From: Symbiodinium natans
Lineage: Eukaryota; Sar; Dinophyceae; Suessiales; Symbiodiniaceae
Direction: 5' to 3'
Assembly: GCA_905221605.1 (NCBI GenBank)
Contig: CAJNDS010000968.1
Coordinates: forward strand, 170,001-195,000
DNA: 25,000 nt
A model generated the notes under the pieces. That model was given only the letters and a program-made list of their open reading frames with translations. It ran no database searches and was not told where the DNA came from. How positions within the stretch are numbered: the stretch's first letter is position 1; the number at the start of each line of letters is the position of its first letter. Positions 24,871 through 25,000 of this stretch are shown piece after piece. Position numbers and translations under genes: made by a program.

Positions 24871-25000
24871 TTAGTCAATACCGCTTTGACGTGTCCGGCA
24901 GAAATATTTTTGCAGTCATCCCTCTGTTGCGCTCCGAAGCAATGGTGGTGCATGGTCCGGGTGCCCCAAAGTCTAATCCTAAACCCTAAGCCCAAGAAAT

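Noticed and set aside
1-25000. Plant, Plasmodium or ciliate origin from TTTAGGG, TTCAGGG or CCCCAAAA units
   Set aside because: Base composition, GC/GA donors, junction repeats, microexons and tandem same-strand genes fit a dinoflagellate better. The CCCCAAAA block is a local variant inside a CCCTAAA array.
1-25000. CRISPR array, rRNA or tRNA genes
   Set aside because: The regular repeats are telomeric units without spacers. I saw no tRNA-like or rRNA-like sequence, although no covariance search could be run.

Overview
The window looks like nuclear DNA of a dinoflagellate. The evidence is a mixture of GT, GC and GA 5' splice sites, short direct repeats at splice junctions, exons of only 24-82 nt scattered over kilobases, two same-strand copies of one gene in tandem, and TTTAGGG-type telomeric repeats. 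No single open reading frame is a whole gene. The longer ORFs are mostly repeat or low-complexity readings. All gene models are manual, unaided by alignment or RNA, so the exact junctions are predictions.

The main content is two tandem minus-strand genes. Gene A enters from the right edge. Only its last six recognisable exons lie here (24805 down to the stop at 21023-21025); they encode 11-residue acidic repeats and end in DVGDFVMDLF-stop. Gene B begins near 16728 and runs off the left edge, with 18 predicted exons (16728 down to 222, 876 nt, 292 codons) whose phases all agree. It encodes a WWE domain (exons 1-4), a valine/proline/glycine segment (5-7), a pair of EF-hands (8-13), an Ala/Pro linker (14), a glycine-zipper hydrophobic segment (15-16) and the same acidic repeats as gene A (17-18). 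Equivalent exons of A and B lie 23.9 kb apart.

Between the two genes, a separate plus-strand gene is suggested at 17615-18203: three exons, 53- and 57-nt introns and a transmembrane helix near the C-terminus. More plus-strand exon candidates follow at 18333-18703.

The rest is intron or intergenic DNA. It is packed with arrays of CCCTAAA/TTTAGGG and variants, at least six families of short inverted-repeat elements, a 284-bp palindrome, homopolymer G/C runs and microsatellites. The arrays are not random. Around most minus-strand exons, CCCTAAA lies on the left and TTTAGGG on the right of the + strand. In the sense of transcription, introns therefore tend to begin with (TTTAGGG)n and end with (CCCTAAA)n, an inverted pair that could fold the intron into a stem. 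Two introns lacking the acceptor-side array carry instead a copy of one inverted-repeat element 35-38 nt before the 3' splice site. This arrangement is the most unusual thing in the window.
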